NCBI GenBank assembly: GCA_003644825.1
Contig: QNDJ01000070.1
Coordinates: 1 to 7,190 of the forward strand
From: Candidatus Zhuqueibacterota bacterium
GTDB lineage: Bacteria; SM23-31; B21-G16
DNA length: 7,190 nt
Direction: 5' to 3'
The translations under genes and the position numbers were made by a program. The notes beneath the pieces were generated by a model. That model made no database searches. It was not told the DNA's origin and worked only from the letters and a program-made list of their open reading frames with translations. This document shows, piece after piece, positions 1-5,711 of the stretch (position 1 is the first letter of the stretch; each line of letters begins with the position of its first letter).

Positions 1-78
1 CAGGATACCTGTAAACGACCACCTTTAGAAAGCATCAAAATAAGCTACGATTATTTGAATAAAGTTAAATTCTTATAA
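1..78 (+). CDS. 3' end of an upstream gene (partial, 25 codons visible)
   Basis: The first forward frame is open from the first base to a TAA at 76-78, while the other two forward frames meet stops within the first 30 bases. The visible tail contains the residues RPPLESIKISYDYL and ends NKVKFL. It uses the CGA-CCA codon pair that also occurs inside the downstream oxidoreductase gene, which supports real coding. From memory, the tail resembles the C-terminus of xylose-isomerase-like sugar phosphate isomerase/epimerases, which often sit beside Gfo/Idh/MocA and DUF1080 genes, but 25 residues are too few to assign a family. Only 39 bases separate its stop from the next ATG, so the two genes may be co-transcribed. 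Confidence 0.45.
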   Translation, partial: QDTCKRPPLESIKISYDYLNKVKFL

Positions 79-117
79 ATATTTTTTAGGTTCAACAATA
101 ATTCTAAAGGAGTAATA

Positions 118-1539
118 ATGAAAAAAGTAAAAAACCAGAAAAAATCAATGTCAGATAAAACCTCAAGGCGTTCCTTTTTGAAAAAAATCACCCTGAGCAC
201 TGCTATCGCTACAGGGGTTCCATCAATTCTGGTTGCTTCCAGTAAAAATGGAATACTGAGAGAAACCAGGTTGATGAAATCTTACAAAAAGGTTTCATCA
301 AATGACAGAATTCAGGTTGCCCTGATTGGTGCAGGATGGAGAGGAATGGAAGATTTAAAAACCGCTCTTAAAGTTGAAGGAGTTAAAATGGTTGCCGCCT
401 GTGATTTATACGACGGAAGGTTAACAAGGTCAAGAGAACTATTTGGAAAAGATATAACCATCACTCGAGATTATAATGAAATCATTGAGAGAGATGATGT
501 GGATGCTGTTATTATCGGGACACCTGACCATTACCACTCGATTATTGCTGTAGATGCACTCAAAAAAGGTAAAGCAGTTTATCTTGAAAAGCCAATGGTT
601 CAAAAAATCGAGCAGGGACACGACATAATTAAAGCTGAAAAAAGCACAGGTAAAACACTTCAGGTTGGCAGTCAGAGAGTAAGTTCTATAATTTATGAAA
701 AAGCAAAGGAATTATATGAAGCCGGTGAAATTGGTGAGCTCAATTTTGTTGAAGGTTACTGGGACAGATTATCTGCTCTTGGTGCCTGGCAGTATTCTAT
801 TCCGCCAGATGCCTCTGAAAAAACGATTGATTGGGAAAGATTTATAGCTCCAACGGTTAAACGACCGTTTGACCCTATAAGGTTCTTCAGATGGAGAAAC
901 TACCAGGATTATGGAACTGGCGTAGCAGGTGACCTTTTTGTCCATTTATTTTCTGGTTTGCACGTTATAACAGGTTCTCTTGGGCCTGTAAGAATTGTAT
1001 CAACAGGTGGCTTGAGATACTGGAAAGATGGGCGAGATGTTCCTGATGTGTTTATAGGAATATACGATTATCCGAAAACATCAAAACACCCTGCATTTAA
1101 TCTTGTATTAAGGGTCAATTTCGCCGATGGTTCAGGTGGGGGTTCAAAAATCCGCCTTGTGGGATGTGAAGGAGAAATTAAGGTAAGCTGGGATGGTGTA
1201 ACTCTAAAAAAGAGTAAAATGCCAAAGGCACCCGGCTATATGATTGATACTTTTGCTGAAGCAACTCAAAAGAAATTTTTAGAAGAATATAATAAAATGT
1301 ATCCACCGGAACGACCAGAAATGCAGGCCCCAAAAGAGATATTCTACAGAACACCAAAAGGCTACAATGATACTTATGACCACTTTGTGAATTTCTTTAA
1401 TTCTGTTAGAACAGGAAAACCAGTACTTGAGAACTCTATATTTGGTCTAAGAGCAGCAGGACCCGCGCTTGCAAGCAACCTTAGCTATTTCCAGAAAAAA
1501 ATTATAAACTGGGACCCAGAAAAAATGAAAGTTGTATAA
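118..1539 (+). CDS. Tat-exported Gfo/Idh/MocA family oxidoreductase
   Basis: Predicted NAD(P)-dependent sugar or glycoside dehydrogenase of 473 residues. The N-terminus carries a twin-arginine signal (SRRSFLKK at residues 16-23, then a hydrophobic stretch to about 40), so the folded, cofactor-loaded protein should be exported by Tat, as is known for glucose-fructose oxidoreductase. The Rossmann domain starts near residue 65 with the Gly-rich loop GAGWRG (71-76), followed by GTPDHYH (134-140) and the family EKP motif (157-159, Lys158 being the expected catalytic lysine). The C-terminal domain has GDLFVHLFSGLH (271-282), with His276 and His282 as likely active-site residues. The start at 118 is preferred because AAAGGAG (106-112) lies 5 bases upstream; a later ATG at 148 has no ribosome site. 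The DUF1080 gene follows after 102 bases. That partner suggests oxidation of a sugar C3 hydroxyl to a 3-keto sugar; this is inference, and the substrate is unknown. Confidence 0.9.
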   Translation: MKKVKNQKKSMSDKTSRRSFLKKITLSTAIATGVPSILVASSKNGILRETRLMKSYKKVSSNDRIQVALIGAGWRGMEDLKTALKVEGVKMVAACDLYDGRLTRSRELFGKDITITRDYNEIIERDDVDAVIIGTPDHYHSIIAVDALKKGKAVYLEKPMVQKIEQGHDIIKAEKSTGKTLQVGSQRVSSIIYEKAKELYEAGEIGELNFVEGYWDRLSALGAWQYSIPPDASEKTIDWERFIAPTVKRPFDPIRFFRWRNYQDYGTGVAGDLFVHLFSGLHVITGSLGPVRIVSTGGLRYWKDGRDVPDVFIGIYDYPKTSKHPAFNLVLRVNFADGSGGGSKIRLVGCEGEIKVSWDGVTLKKSKMPKAPGYMIDTFAEATQKKFLEEYNKMYPPERPEMQAPKEIFYRTPKGYNDTYDHFVNFFNSVRTGKPVLENSIFGLRAAGPALASNLSYFQKKIINWDPEKMKVV

Positions 1540-1641
1540 AATATATAGTTTATAATTTGAGGCTTCCAGAGTATTGAGTAGAAATTGAATAATAGTGCTA
1601 ATAACTTAAGTATTTTTCATTAAATAACAATAGGGGTTATT

Positions 1642-2388
1642 ATGAAAAGTTTAATTATGATAGTAATGTGTCTTTTTATGTGCATTGCAATTGTTGCCTG
1701 TTCAAAAAATAAAGGACAGAAAGAATTGCTGAACAAATTGACAGAAGAAGAAAAAACCGAAGGCTGGGTTCTTCTTTTTGATGGAAAGACAACTAAAGGA
1801 TGGAGAGGATACAATAAAGAAACATTTCCACAAGTTGGTTGGGAAATAGTGGACGGAACACTACATTGCATTGCATCAGGTCGAGGAGAGGCTGGACATG
1901 GTGGTGACATTATAACAGAAAAGACTTATAAGAACTTCATTCTGAAATTAGAATGGAAAATAGCACCAGGAGGTAATAGCGGCATATTTTACAGAGCAGT
2001 AGAAAAACCAGGACGACCTATATGGCAGATGGCACCTGAAATGCAGGTCCTGGATAATGAAAGACATCCTGATGCAAAATTAGGAAAAAATGGTAACAGA
2101 CAGGCTGGTGCTCTTTATGACCTGATACCTGCCAACCCTCAAACAACAAAACCCGCAGGCGAATGGAATAAAGTAAAAATTTATGTAAATGAAGACCATG
2201 TTGAACACTGGCTGAACGGAAAAAAAGTTCTTGAATATAACCTATGGACACCTCAATGGAAAGAAATGGTTAAAAACAGCAAATTTGCAAAATATCCTGA
2301 TTTTGGTGAATACAAAGAAGGACATATAGGTTTGCAGGACCACGGTGATGATGTGTGGTACAGAAATATCAAGATAAAAGAGCTGTGA
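1642..2388 (+). CDS. DUF1080 / 3-keto-disaccharide hydrolase family lipoprotein
   Basis: This 248-residue protein is a predicted lipoprotein. A hydrophobic N-terminus ends in the lipobox I17-V-A-C20, with Ser21 at +2, which would not hold it at the inner membrane. The mature part matches the concanavalin-like DUF1080 family: LLFDGKTTKGW (44-54), GWEIVDGTLHC (66-76), GNSGIFYR (111-118), PEMQVLDNERHPD (132-144), GALYDLIPA (156-164), GEWN (173-176), HWLNGKKVLEY (189-199) and the terminal GHIGLQDHGDDVWYRNI (228-244). Family members are reported to cleave 3-keto glycosides, the products of Gfo/Idh/MocA dehydrogenases like the gene just upstream. The gene therefore probably acts as the second step of an extracytoplasmic 3-keto pathway. 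The ribosome site is AGGGG (1632-1636), 5 bases before the ATG. No strong promoter or terminator is evident in the 102-base gap, so co-transcription with the upstream gene is likely. Hydrolase versus lyase chemistry cannot be told from sequence. Confidence 0.88.
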   Translation: MKSLIMIVMCLFMCIAIVACSKNKGQKELLNKLTEEEKTEGWVLLFDGKTTKGWRGYNKETFPQVGWEIVDGTLHCIASGRGEAGHGGDIITEKTYKNFILKLEWKIAPGGNSGIFYRAVEKPGRPIWQMAPEMQVLDNERHPDAKLGKNGNRQAGALYDLIPANPQTTKPAGEWNKVKIYVNEDHVEHWLNGKKVLEYNLWTPQWKEMVKNSKFAKYPDFGEYKEGHIGLQDHGDDVWYRNIKIKEL

Positions 2389-2457
2389 AAATCGACAAAA
2401 AACAGAAAGATTAATAGATAAAAAATATATTAATGAATTTTATAAGTATTGTTTATT

Positions 2458-2480
2458 ATAAATAAAAAAACTTTATTTAT
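2458..2480. terminator. AT-only hairpin after the DUF1080 gene (weak terminator candidate)
   Basis: ATAAATAAA (2458-2466) and TTTATTTAT (2472-2480) form a perfect 9-bp inverted repeat with a 5-base loop, about 70 bases past the DUF1080 stop. The stem has no G-C pairs and is not followed by a clean U-tract, so its role as a terminator is doubtful. In sequence this AT-rich it may be chance. Confidence 0.2.
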
Positions 2481-2511
2481 TGGAAGACGAAAACTCCACT
2501 ACAAGAAGGTA

Positions 2512-2520
2512 TGATATAAT
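2512..2520 (+). promoter_or_regulatory. Orphan extended -10 element
   Basis: TGATATAAT is a perfect extended -10 (TGnTATAAT), although no TTGACA-like -35 lies 16-18 bases upstream. No open reading frame of note starts within the next 300 bases, so it would drive either a non-coding RNA or nothing. Chance matches are common at this base composition. Confidence 0.2.
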
Positions 2521-2665
2521 CAAACAAAATTAAATATTAAGCACTGGTATATACTCCGTTTAATAAATTAAAACTCATAATAAACTTTAATCTATTTAAA
2601 AACAGTTACCTTTAAAAATCACTACGGGTACTTATACAGATATAAATGAAATAATTTAATCCTGA

Positions 2666-2677
2666 TGTGTGCACACA
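2666..2677. promoter_or_regulatory. 12-bp perfect palindrome TGTGTGCACACA
   Basis: A self-complementary 12-mer in otherwise AT-rich spacer. It is more G+C-rich than its surroundings, which makes it look like a possible operator-type site for a dimeric regulator. No promoter or gene start lies beside it that it could clearly control. Confidence 0.2.
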
Positions 2678-2717
2678 AATTCTATAAATTGAAACCTTAA
2701 CCTTATATTTCAAGCTT

Positions 2718-2752
2718 TTACAGTTAAAGCAATATTTTTAATCTAACTGTAA
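2718..2752. promoter_or_regulatory. 9-bp inverted repeat with 17-base spacer
   Basis: TTACAGTTA (2718-2726) and TAACTGTAA (2744-2752) are exact reverse complements. The spacer is AT-rich. It could be a hairpin in RNA, a split operator or the remains of a mobile-element end. No target duplication or transposase remnant was seen beside it. Confidence 0.2.
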
Positions 2753-2870
2753 TTATATTGTTAATAATTTAACCACATAGTTTGCAAAAAATGCTCCGGG
2801 TTAGTTGAAACCAAAAAGTTCCTTAAAAATATTTCTTACATAATACAAGATGTAACCGGAATTGCTCACA

Positions 2871-3002
2871 AACAGGACATCAAGCATCTTGCTTGTCACC
2901 AAAAACAGTAGGTCAAGCATCTTGCTTGACACCAAAAACAGTAGGTCAAGCATCTTGCTTGACACCAAAAACAGTAAGTCAAGCATCCTGCTTGACAAGA
3001 AA
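2871..3002. repeat. Array A: four tandem 33-bp hairpin units
   Basis: Four head-to-tail units start at 2871, 2904, 2937 and 2970, exactly 33 bases apart. Units two and three are identical. Each carries the core GTCAAGCATCTTGCTTGAC, an 8-bp stem with a three-base TCT loop, joined by an A-rich linker ending in ACAGTAG. The first unit is diverged at the base of the stem, and the last has loop TCC. There are no unique spacers, so this is not a CRISPR array. The period is a multiple of three, which leaves an artificial 11-residue repeat frame on the minus strand. Confidence 0.9.
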
Positions 3003-3004
3003 AC

Positions 3005-3023
3005 AAAAAAATAGAACTTTTTT
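3005..3023 (+). terminator. A-tract/T-tract fold-back after array A
   Basis: Seven A residues (3005-3011) are followed, after TAGAAC, by six T residues (3018-3023). This could fold as a weak A-U stem ending in a U-tract. A similar and better-formed A-tract/T-tract element follows array B, so the pairing of repeat array and fold-back occurs twice. Termination activity is unproven and the stem is weak. Confidence 0.2.
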
Positions 3024-3086
3024 CACAGCTTAAGAATACCTGCTCCAGCAAATTCTGTTAATTAATTAATATGGTTATTTCTTAAA

Positions 3087-3156
3087 AGCCCTGTTAGGAG
3101 CGAAATGCTTGTAGAAAAAATAGGAAATAACAGTAGAACTCCGATAGAAGCGGTAT
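3087..3156. repeat. Degenerate bipartite interspersed repeat
   Basis: Two related halves, AGCCCTGTTAGGAGCG at 3087-3102 and GAACTCCGATAGAAGCGG at 3136-3153, are joined by an A-rich linker containing GTAGAAAAAATAGG. The shared pattern is A-C-C-G/T-(n)-TAG-(n)-AGCG. From memory, it resembles eroded copies of an interspersed element with paired CCCGTAGGGGCGA-like blocks found in many environmental and Bacteroidota-type genomes. Only one copy is present here, so the family assignment is tentative. Confidence 0.35.
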
Positions 3157-3188
3157 AAAAATATCAATTTAATTATGGACCAGGGTAG

Positions 3189-3207
3189 CTCAAGCTTCCA
3201 GCTTGAG
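3189..3207. repeat. Diverged single copy of the 8-3-8 hairpin
   Basis: CTCAAGCT (3189-3196), loop TCC, AGCTTGAG (3200-3207) is a perfect stem with the same 8-3-8 geometry as the array units, and it is also preceded by GTAG. Relative to the array core, the outermost pair is C-G instead of G-C and the innermost pair is T-A instead of A-T. Pairing is therefore kept although both sides changed. Confidence 0.75.
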
Positions 3208-3410
3208 ATTTAGTTCTTTTAAAAACAGTCATTTTAATTACTTCTAAAAATTATTACCATCACCAATTTGTCTATAAATATAATAACTATTTATAAACTG
3301 GCAAGGATATCCCATTCTACAAATGTAATAAAACTGAGAATTGTATACTGTTCATCCCTGCCTGTACTATTACATATAACACCTATGGAGTTCGATATAT
3401 TTTTTATCTC

Positions 3411-3524
3411 TTATTCTACAATTATGTCACTTCTATCGTAGCTTTTAAATAAGGCATAATGTATAATTGCGAGTATAAGGGCAAAAGCGAATAAAAAATT
3501 TTTAACATAACTATAATCATACAT
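3411..3524 (-). CDS. Candidate small single-span membrane protein (37 residues)
   Basis: This is a short minus-strand reading frame running from an ATG at 3524-3522 to a TAA at 3413-3411. It encodes a protein that starts MYDYSYVKN, continues with a hydrophobic segment at about residues 10-26 (rich in F, A, L and I), and ends with a charged tail (KSYDRSDIIVE). An AAGGGA ribosome-like site sits 9 bases before the ATG, and a TATAAT lies just upstream of it (3558-3553), giving a complete small-gene layout without a good -35. Past the TAA the frame stays open for 39 more codons to a TAA at 3293-3291, so it could also be a 77-codon gene broken by one stop. I recognise no family. AT-rich DNA yields such frames by chance, so this is a weak call. 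Confidence 0.25.
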   Translation of the reverse strand: MYDYSYVKNFLFAFALILAIIHYALFKSYDRSDIIVE

Positions 3525-3552
3525 TAATAAGAATCCCTTACCATTTACAGAG

Positions 3553-3558
3553 ATTATA
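3553..3558 (-). promoter_or_regulatory. Possible -10 element for the minus-strand small frame
   Basis: The minus strand reads TATAAT here, about 28 bases upstream of the candidate start at 3524. No clear -35 hexamer is found 16-18 bases further upstream, so the call rests on position and a perfect hexamer only. Confidence 0.2.
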
Positions 3559-3615
3559 AAAACCCTAAAAATATATCTTTTCATATATTACAAAACATAA
3601 CCAGAATTAATAAAA

Positions 3616-3714
3616 AACAGTAGGTCAAGCATCTTGCTTGACATCATAAACAGTAGGTTAAGCATCTTGCTTGACACCAAAAACAGTAGGTCAAGCATCC
3701 TGCTTGGTAAAAAA
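3616..3714. repeat. Array B: three tandem 33-bp hairpin units
   Basis: Three units start at 3616, 3649 and 3682, with the same 33-base period, orientation and core as the array at 2871-3002. The second unit has GTTAAGCA in its left arm and the third has TGCTTGGT in its right arm. All three substitutions leave G-U wobble pairs if the + strand is transcribed. The last unit again has the TCC loop, as in the other array. The array ends directly in an A-tract that begins a fold-back and lies about 35 bases upstream of a promoter. Confidence 0.9.
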
Positions 3715-3738
3715 AACCAATAAAATTGGAGTTTTTTT
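3709..3738 (+). terminator. Hairpin with flanking A- and T-tracts (possible bidirectional terminator)
   Basis: Eight A residues (3709-3716) precede CCAAT (3717-3721), an AAA loop and ATTGG (3725-3729), then AG and seven T residues (3732-3738). The 5-bp stem with an A-tract before it and a U-tract after it has the shape of an intrinsic terminator that could work on both strands. The stem is short and bulged. It would insulate the acetate kinase promoter immediately downstream from any upstream transcription. Confidence 0.35.
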
Positions 3739-3750
3739 GTAAAATATTCC

Positions 3751-3778
3751 TTGACAATATTATATTTTAGGCTATTTT
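3751..3778 (+). promoter_or_regulatory. Sigma-70-type promoter for the acetate kinase-PduL gene
   Basis: TTGACA (3751-3756) is a perfect -35 hexamer. TATTTT (3773-3778) follows after 16 bases as a four-of-six -10, in an AT-rich context. The predicted start of transcription near 3785 gives a leader of about 35 bases before the ATG at 3821. The good GGAGG ribosome site at 3807-3811, 9 bases from the ATG, lies in this leader. No operator-like dyad overlaps the promoter. Confidence 0.5.
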
Positions 3779-3820
3779 TAATAAAAAGAAAAAAAAATTT
3801 AATTACGGAGGATTAAAAGT

Positions 3821-5671
3821 ATGAACGTACTTATCCTTAACGGGGGAAGTTCAAGCCTCAAATATTACCTTTTTGATATGAACACGGACACAACTGTGCT
3901 TGAAGGAATGATAAGTAATATAGCGTTGGATGAATGCAATCATAGATATACTGACAGAAAAGGTAAAACAGTTATGGAAGAAGTTAATATAACTGATTAT
4001 GAGCAGGCTTTAAAGCTTGCTTTTGATACAATTCATAAGAAATGCAATATATCCAGTGAGGGACTAAAAATTGTTGGACATAGAGTTGTTCATGGTGGGA
4101 ACAGGTTTCAAAGTCCAATAATAATTGACAAAAATGTCGAAGAAATTATTGAAAGGTACTCTCATCTCGCTCCTTTACATAATCCAATCAACCTAAAAAT
4201 AATCAGATTAGCAAGAAAGTTTTTACCGAATGCTACACATGTTGCTGTATTTGACACAGCTTTTCACAATACAATTCCTGATTATGCATCTGTTTATGGT
4301 ATTCCTTATGAGTACTATAAGAACGACCAGATTCGCAGATACGGTTTTCACGGCAACTCCCATGAATATGTTGCAATCAGGGCATCTCAATTTCTGGAGC
4401 GACCTTTAAGGAGGCTAAAAATTATCACTTGCCACCTTGGAAATGGAGCGAGTGTTTGTGCAATAGATAGAGGAAGATCAATCGATACAAGTATGGGACT
4501 AACACCACTGGAAGGACTTGTAATGGGAACAAGATGCGGAGACATTGACCCGGCTCTGGTTACATACCTTGCCAGAGAAAAAAATCTCTCTCTTGATGAA
4601 ATTGATAATATGTTAAACAAAAAATCTGGACTATTAGGCCTATCTGGAATAAGCAGCAATATGCAACTTATAGAAAAAGCAGCTGAAGAAGGAGACCATC
4701 AGGCGCTTTTAGCTATAAAACTTTTTTGTTACAGGGTAAAAAAATACATTGGAGCATATATGCTTGCTCTGGGCTGGGTAAATGCAATTGTATTTACCGG
4801 TGGAATCGGAGAAAATAGTAGAGGTATTAGGCTAAGGATTCTCCAGAATACTGAAAAGTTCGGAATCGGTATCAGCGAGCAAAAAAATCGCCTTTGCAGG
4901 GTAGATAGGGCTCATCCTGTATTTGACATTAGTCATCGTTCATCTCACGCTCATGTTCTTGTAATTGCAACAAATGAAGAGCTTATGATGGCAAGAAAGT
5001 GTCTTGAAGCAATTGATTATGATATTAGACCTCATATAGCTACAGCTGAAGCTGTTCGACAGATTCCAATAGGAATATCTGCCCATCATGTTCATCTCTG
5101 CAGGTCAGATATAGATGCCCTTTTCGGTGAAGGTTATCAATTAACACCTGAAAAGCCTCTGTCACAACCCGGTCAGTATGCCTGCAAAGAAAAAGTTGAC
5201 CTTAAAGGACCAAGAGGAACTGTGAAGAATGTTCGTATTCTTGGACCTGAACGCAACCAGACACAGGTCGAAATTTCCAGAACAGAAGAATTTATTCTCG
5301 GTATTGATGCCCCTATAAGGGAATCCGGAGACCTTGATGGAACACCATCAATAACAATTATTGGTCCCAAGGGGCCTGTAGAAATTGCCCAGGGTGTAAT
5401 ATGTGCAAAAAGACACATCCATATGACACCTGAAGATGCTGAATTGTTTGATGTATCAAATGGTGATATTGTTATGGTTAAGGTTTCCAGCAAAGGAAGA
5501 GAACTTATTTTTGGTGATGTTGTTGTTCGAGTAAATGAAAACTACTCTCTTGAGATGCATATTGATACTGATGAAGCTAATGCTGCAGAACTATCGGCAA
5601 ATGCTACTGGAATACTTATATCTATACAGCATAAAAAAGAGGTTCAACCCTGGTTAGCTTATGCTCCATAA
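3821..5671 (+). CDS. ackA-pduL: Fused acetate kinase - PduL-type phosphotransacylase
   Basis: This 616-residue cytoplasmic protein joins two normally separate enzymes. Residues 1-400 are a full acetate kinase: LILNGGSSSLKY (4-15, Asn7), HRVVHGG (87-93, Arg88), LHNP (119-122, His120), FDTAFH (144-149, Asp145), YGFHGNSH (174-181, His177), HLGNGAS (205-211), MGTRCGDIDP (235-244, Arg238), FTGGIGEN (325-332) and ATNEE (383-387). Residues from about 413 to 605 are a complete PduL domain: HHVHL (422-426), GPERNQTQVEISRTE (475-489), the SGDLDGTP block (502-509) and RHIHM (531-535), which supply the expected zinc-binding histidines 423, 425, 532 and 534. Together they would convert acetyl-CoA, phosphate and ADP to acetate, CoA and ATP through acetyl phosphate. 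PduL lacks a microcompartment-targeting N-terminal extension because the kinase occupies that position. Propionate or another acyl group may also be used. The sulfatase gene begins 40 bases downstream, probably in the same transcript. Confidence 0.93.
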   Translation: MNVLILNGGSSSLKYYLFDMNTDTTVLEGMISNIALDECNHRYTDRKGKTVMEEVNITDYEQALKLAFDTIHKKCNISSEGLKIVGHRVVHGGNRFQSPIIIDKNVEEIIERYSHLAPLHNPINLKIIRLARKFLPNATHVAVFDTAFHNTIPDYASVYGIPYEYYKNDQIRRYGFHGNSHEYVAIRASQFLERPLRRLKIITCHLGNGASVCAIDRGRSIDTSMGLTPLEGLVMGTRCGDIDPALVTYLAREKNLSLDEIDNMLNKKSGLLGLSGISSNMQLIEKAAEEGDHQALLAIKLFCYRVKKYIGAYMLALGWVNAIVFTGGIGENSRGIRLRILQNTEKFGIGISEQKNRLCRVDRAHPVFDISHRSSHAHVLVIATNEELMMARKCLEAIDYDIRPHIATAEAVRQIPIGISAHHVHLCRSDIDALFGEGYQLTPEKPLSQPGQYACKEKVDLKGPRGTVKNVRILGPERNQTQVEISRTEEFILGIDAPIRESGDLDGTPSITIIGPKGPVEIAQGVICAKRHIHMTPEDAELFDVSNGDIVMVKVSSKGRELIFGDVVVRVNENYSLEMHIDTDEANAAELSANATGILISIQHKKEVQPWLAYAP

Positions 5672-5711
5672 ACATTTAATTCTAAAAAACTAACATAAGG
5701 AACAATATATT

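Larger units (their letters stand above)
2389..3820. other. 1.4-kb non-coding spacer rich in repeats
   Basis: This is markedly more AT-rich than the flanking genes and has no convincing conserved protein on either strand. It contains two arrays of a 33-bp hairpin unit, one diverged single hairpin, a degenerate bipartite repeat, several dyads, one candidate tiny minus-strand gene and the promoter of the acetate kinase fusion; each is listed separately. In 2521-2665 and in 3211-3290 I see nothing beyond AT-rich sequence. No tRNA-like cloverleaf or rRNA fragment was recognised. Confidence 0.7.

Noticed and set aside
148-1539. Alternative start at Met11 of the oxidoreductase
   Set aside because: It would keep the twin-arginine motif, but there is no ribosome site before it, whereas AAAGGAG is well placed for the start at 118.
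1551-1556. TATAAT as a promoter for the DUF1080 gene
   Set aside because: No -35-like hexamer sits 16-18 bases upstream, and such matches are common in AT-rich sequence; co-transcription with the oxidoreductase is simpler.
2718-2752. Insertion-sequence end
   Set aside because: The inverted repeat has no second partner at a transposon-like distance, no flanking target duplication and no transposase remnant.
2801-2998. 65-residue minus-strand reading frame with an 11-residue repeat
   Set aside because: The repeat arises because 33-bp hairpin units happen to be a multiple of three. There is no ribosome site or recognisable domain, and the same unit recurs elsewhere outside any frame.
2871-3714. 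CRISPR array
   Set aside because: The regular 33-base spacing is suggestive, but the units are nearly identical end to end, with no unique spacers, and no cas gene is nearby.
4387-4659. Minus-strand frame inside the acetate kinase domain
   Set aside because: It lies wholly within a conserved gene on the opposite strand, has no family features, and is explained by codon use of the real gene; the same holds for frames at 439-621, 1620-1910, 2018-2251, 5173-5493, 5954-6145 and 6467-6787.
5048-5671. Microcompartment-associated PduL
   Set aside because: The domain is fused behind acetate kinase, has no free N-terminal targeting helix, and no shell-protein gene is in the window, so a cytosolic role is more likely.
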